From Oscillospiraceae bacterium (GTDB lineage Bacteria > Bacillota > Clostridia > Oscillospirales > Oscillospiraceae), in NCBI GenBank assembly GCA_017405545.1, contig JAFRAF010000033.1, positions 1-12,121 on the forward strand: 12,121 nucleotides of DNA, read 5' to 3'. The notes under the pieces were generated by a model that did not search any database, was not told the origin of the DNA, and saw nothing but the letters and a program-made list of their open reading frames with translations. Shown here one piece after another: positions 11,737 through 12,121 of the stretch. Positions within the stretch are counted from its first letter, which is position 1, and each line of letters begins with the position of its first letter. A program made the translations under genes and the position numbers.

Positions 11737-12121
11737 TTATCCGACCGCCGCATTTATTTCTGTGATGGTGAAGGTGCCGTAGGTCTGGCCTCCCGCCATT
11801 ATAGTCAACTGCTGGCCCACATACCAGGTCACGGGGTGGACAACAGTCATGATCACACCCTCCCGTGCGGTACCGGGCTGCAGATCGCCGCCGTTTGTAT
11901 TGCCGATCGTAGCGGTCACATCGTAGCCGGGATATTTGAGCTGGAATCTGTCTCCCACAGTCAGTGCCGTCCTGCGTACATCGTTGAGCTCCACCGTACC
12001 AACGAAGTTGCCGACGAGGCCCCTGAGCTCGCTGCCCCTGTTTACCAGGGCCGCGCCGTGGGGGGCTCTTACGGTGCCGTCCTCGCTGATCCAAATGCCC
12101 ACGTTGTCGCCCTTATGTGCT
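11737..12121 (-). CDS. C-terminal part of an unrecognised beta-rich protein
   Basis: The frame is open to the window edge (no stop upstream through base 12121), so this is the last 127 codons of a longer gene ending in tandem stops at 11739-11734. I do not recognise the family. The sequence is rich in Gly, Thr and Val and in alternating strand patterns, with no membrane helix and no cysteine in the visible part. GIWISEDGTVRAPHGAALVNR is followed by two similar stretches, TVGDRFQLKYPGYDVTATI and YVGQQLTIMAGGQTYGTFTI, about 39 residues apart, which may be a duplicated strand unit. This looks like the C-terminal domain of an exported, surface or phage-like structural protein, but that is only a guess. 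The GTG at 12102 is not a likely start because no ribosome site precedes it. It shares the bidirectional terminator with the MATE unit. Confidence 0.65.
   Translation of the reverse strand, partial: AHKGDNVGIWISEDGTVRAPHGAALVNRGSELRGLVGNFVGTVELNDVRRTALTVGDRFQLKYPGYDVTATIGNTNGGDLQPGTAREGVIMTVVHPVTWYVGQQLTIMAGGQTYGTFTITEINAAVG

Overview
The window looks like chromosomal DNA from an anaerobic, fairly GC-rich Firmicute, probably a Clostridia (Oscillospiraceae-like) gut or sediment organism. The grounds are a monomeric group-B-type [FeFe] hydrogenase, a MerR/TipAS regulator, AGGAGG-type ribosome sites, heavy use of ATA and AGG codons, and IS3/IS150-type debris. The taxonomic call is inference; no rRNA or species marker is present.

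Layout. Bases 1-1090 are a decayed edge: the C-terminal end of a Gph-like HAD phosphatase whose frame is already broken, a 136-residue hypothetical gene, a 5'-truncated IS3-family transposase with its right end, and a 39-codon membrane-segment fragment. Bases 1190-1580 hold a terminator and a thioredoxin with a variant CMPC active site (minus strand). A GNAT acetyltransferase with a consensus promoter and a leader hairpin runs on the plus strand (1681-2377) and converges on the [FeFe] hydrogenase (minus, 2379-3920). The hydrogenase is preceded by a 358-base AT-rich control region with its own promoter and two perfect inverted repeats. tRNA-Ser(CGA) follows (4279-4367) with promoter and terminator. 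Just past it, in opposite orientation, is a tRNA-like element (4410-4496) with recognisable D and T arms but a long hairpin in place of the anticodon arm and no acceptor stem. A YczE-type membrane protein lies on the minus strand (4503-5165).

Bases 5335-7625 are a minus-strand block: MerR/TipAS regulator, CcdA-type transmembrane electron transporter, and membrane-anchored TlpA/ResA-like thioredoxin. CcdA would pass electrons from cytoplasmic thioredoxin across the membrane to the TlpA-like protein. Both the regulator gene and ccdA have promoters with 19-base spacers, the hallmark of MerR-activated promoters, so this looks like a drug- or thiol-stress-responsive redox module.

Bases 7658-11718 are a divergent plus-strand run: two alpha/beta hydrolases, a COG3910-type ATPase and a MATE efflux pump, closed by a strong bidirectional terminator. 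The last 385 bases hold the C-terminal part of an unrecognised beta-rich protein on the minus strand that runs off the window.

The features most worth a second look are the tRNA-like element, the MerR/TipAS-CcdA-TlpA block with its two long-spacer promoters, and the hydrogenase control region. I saw no CRISPR array, phage module or complete mobile element.
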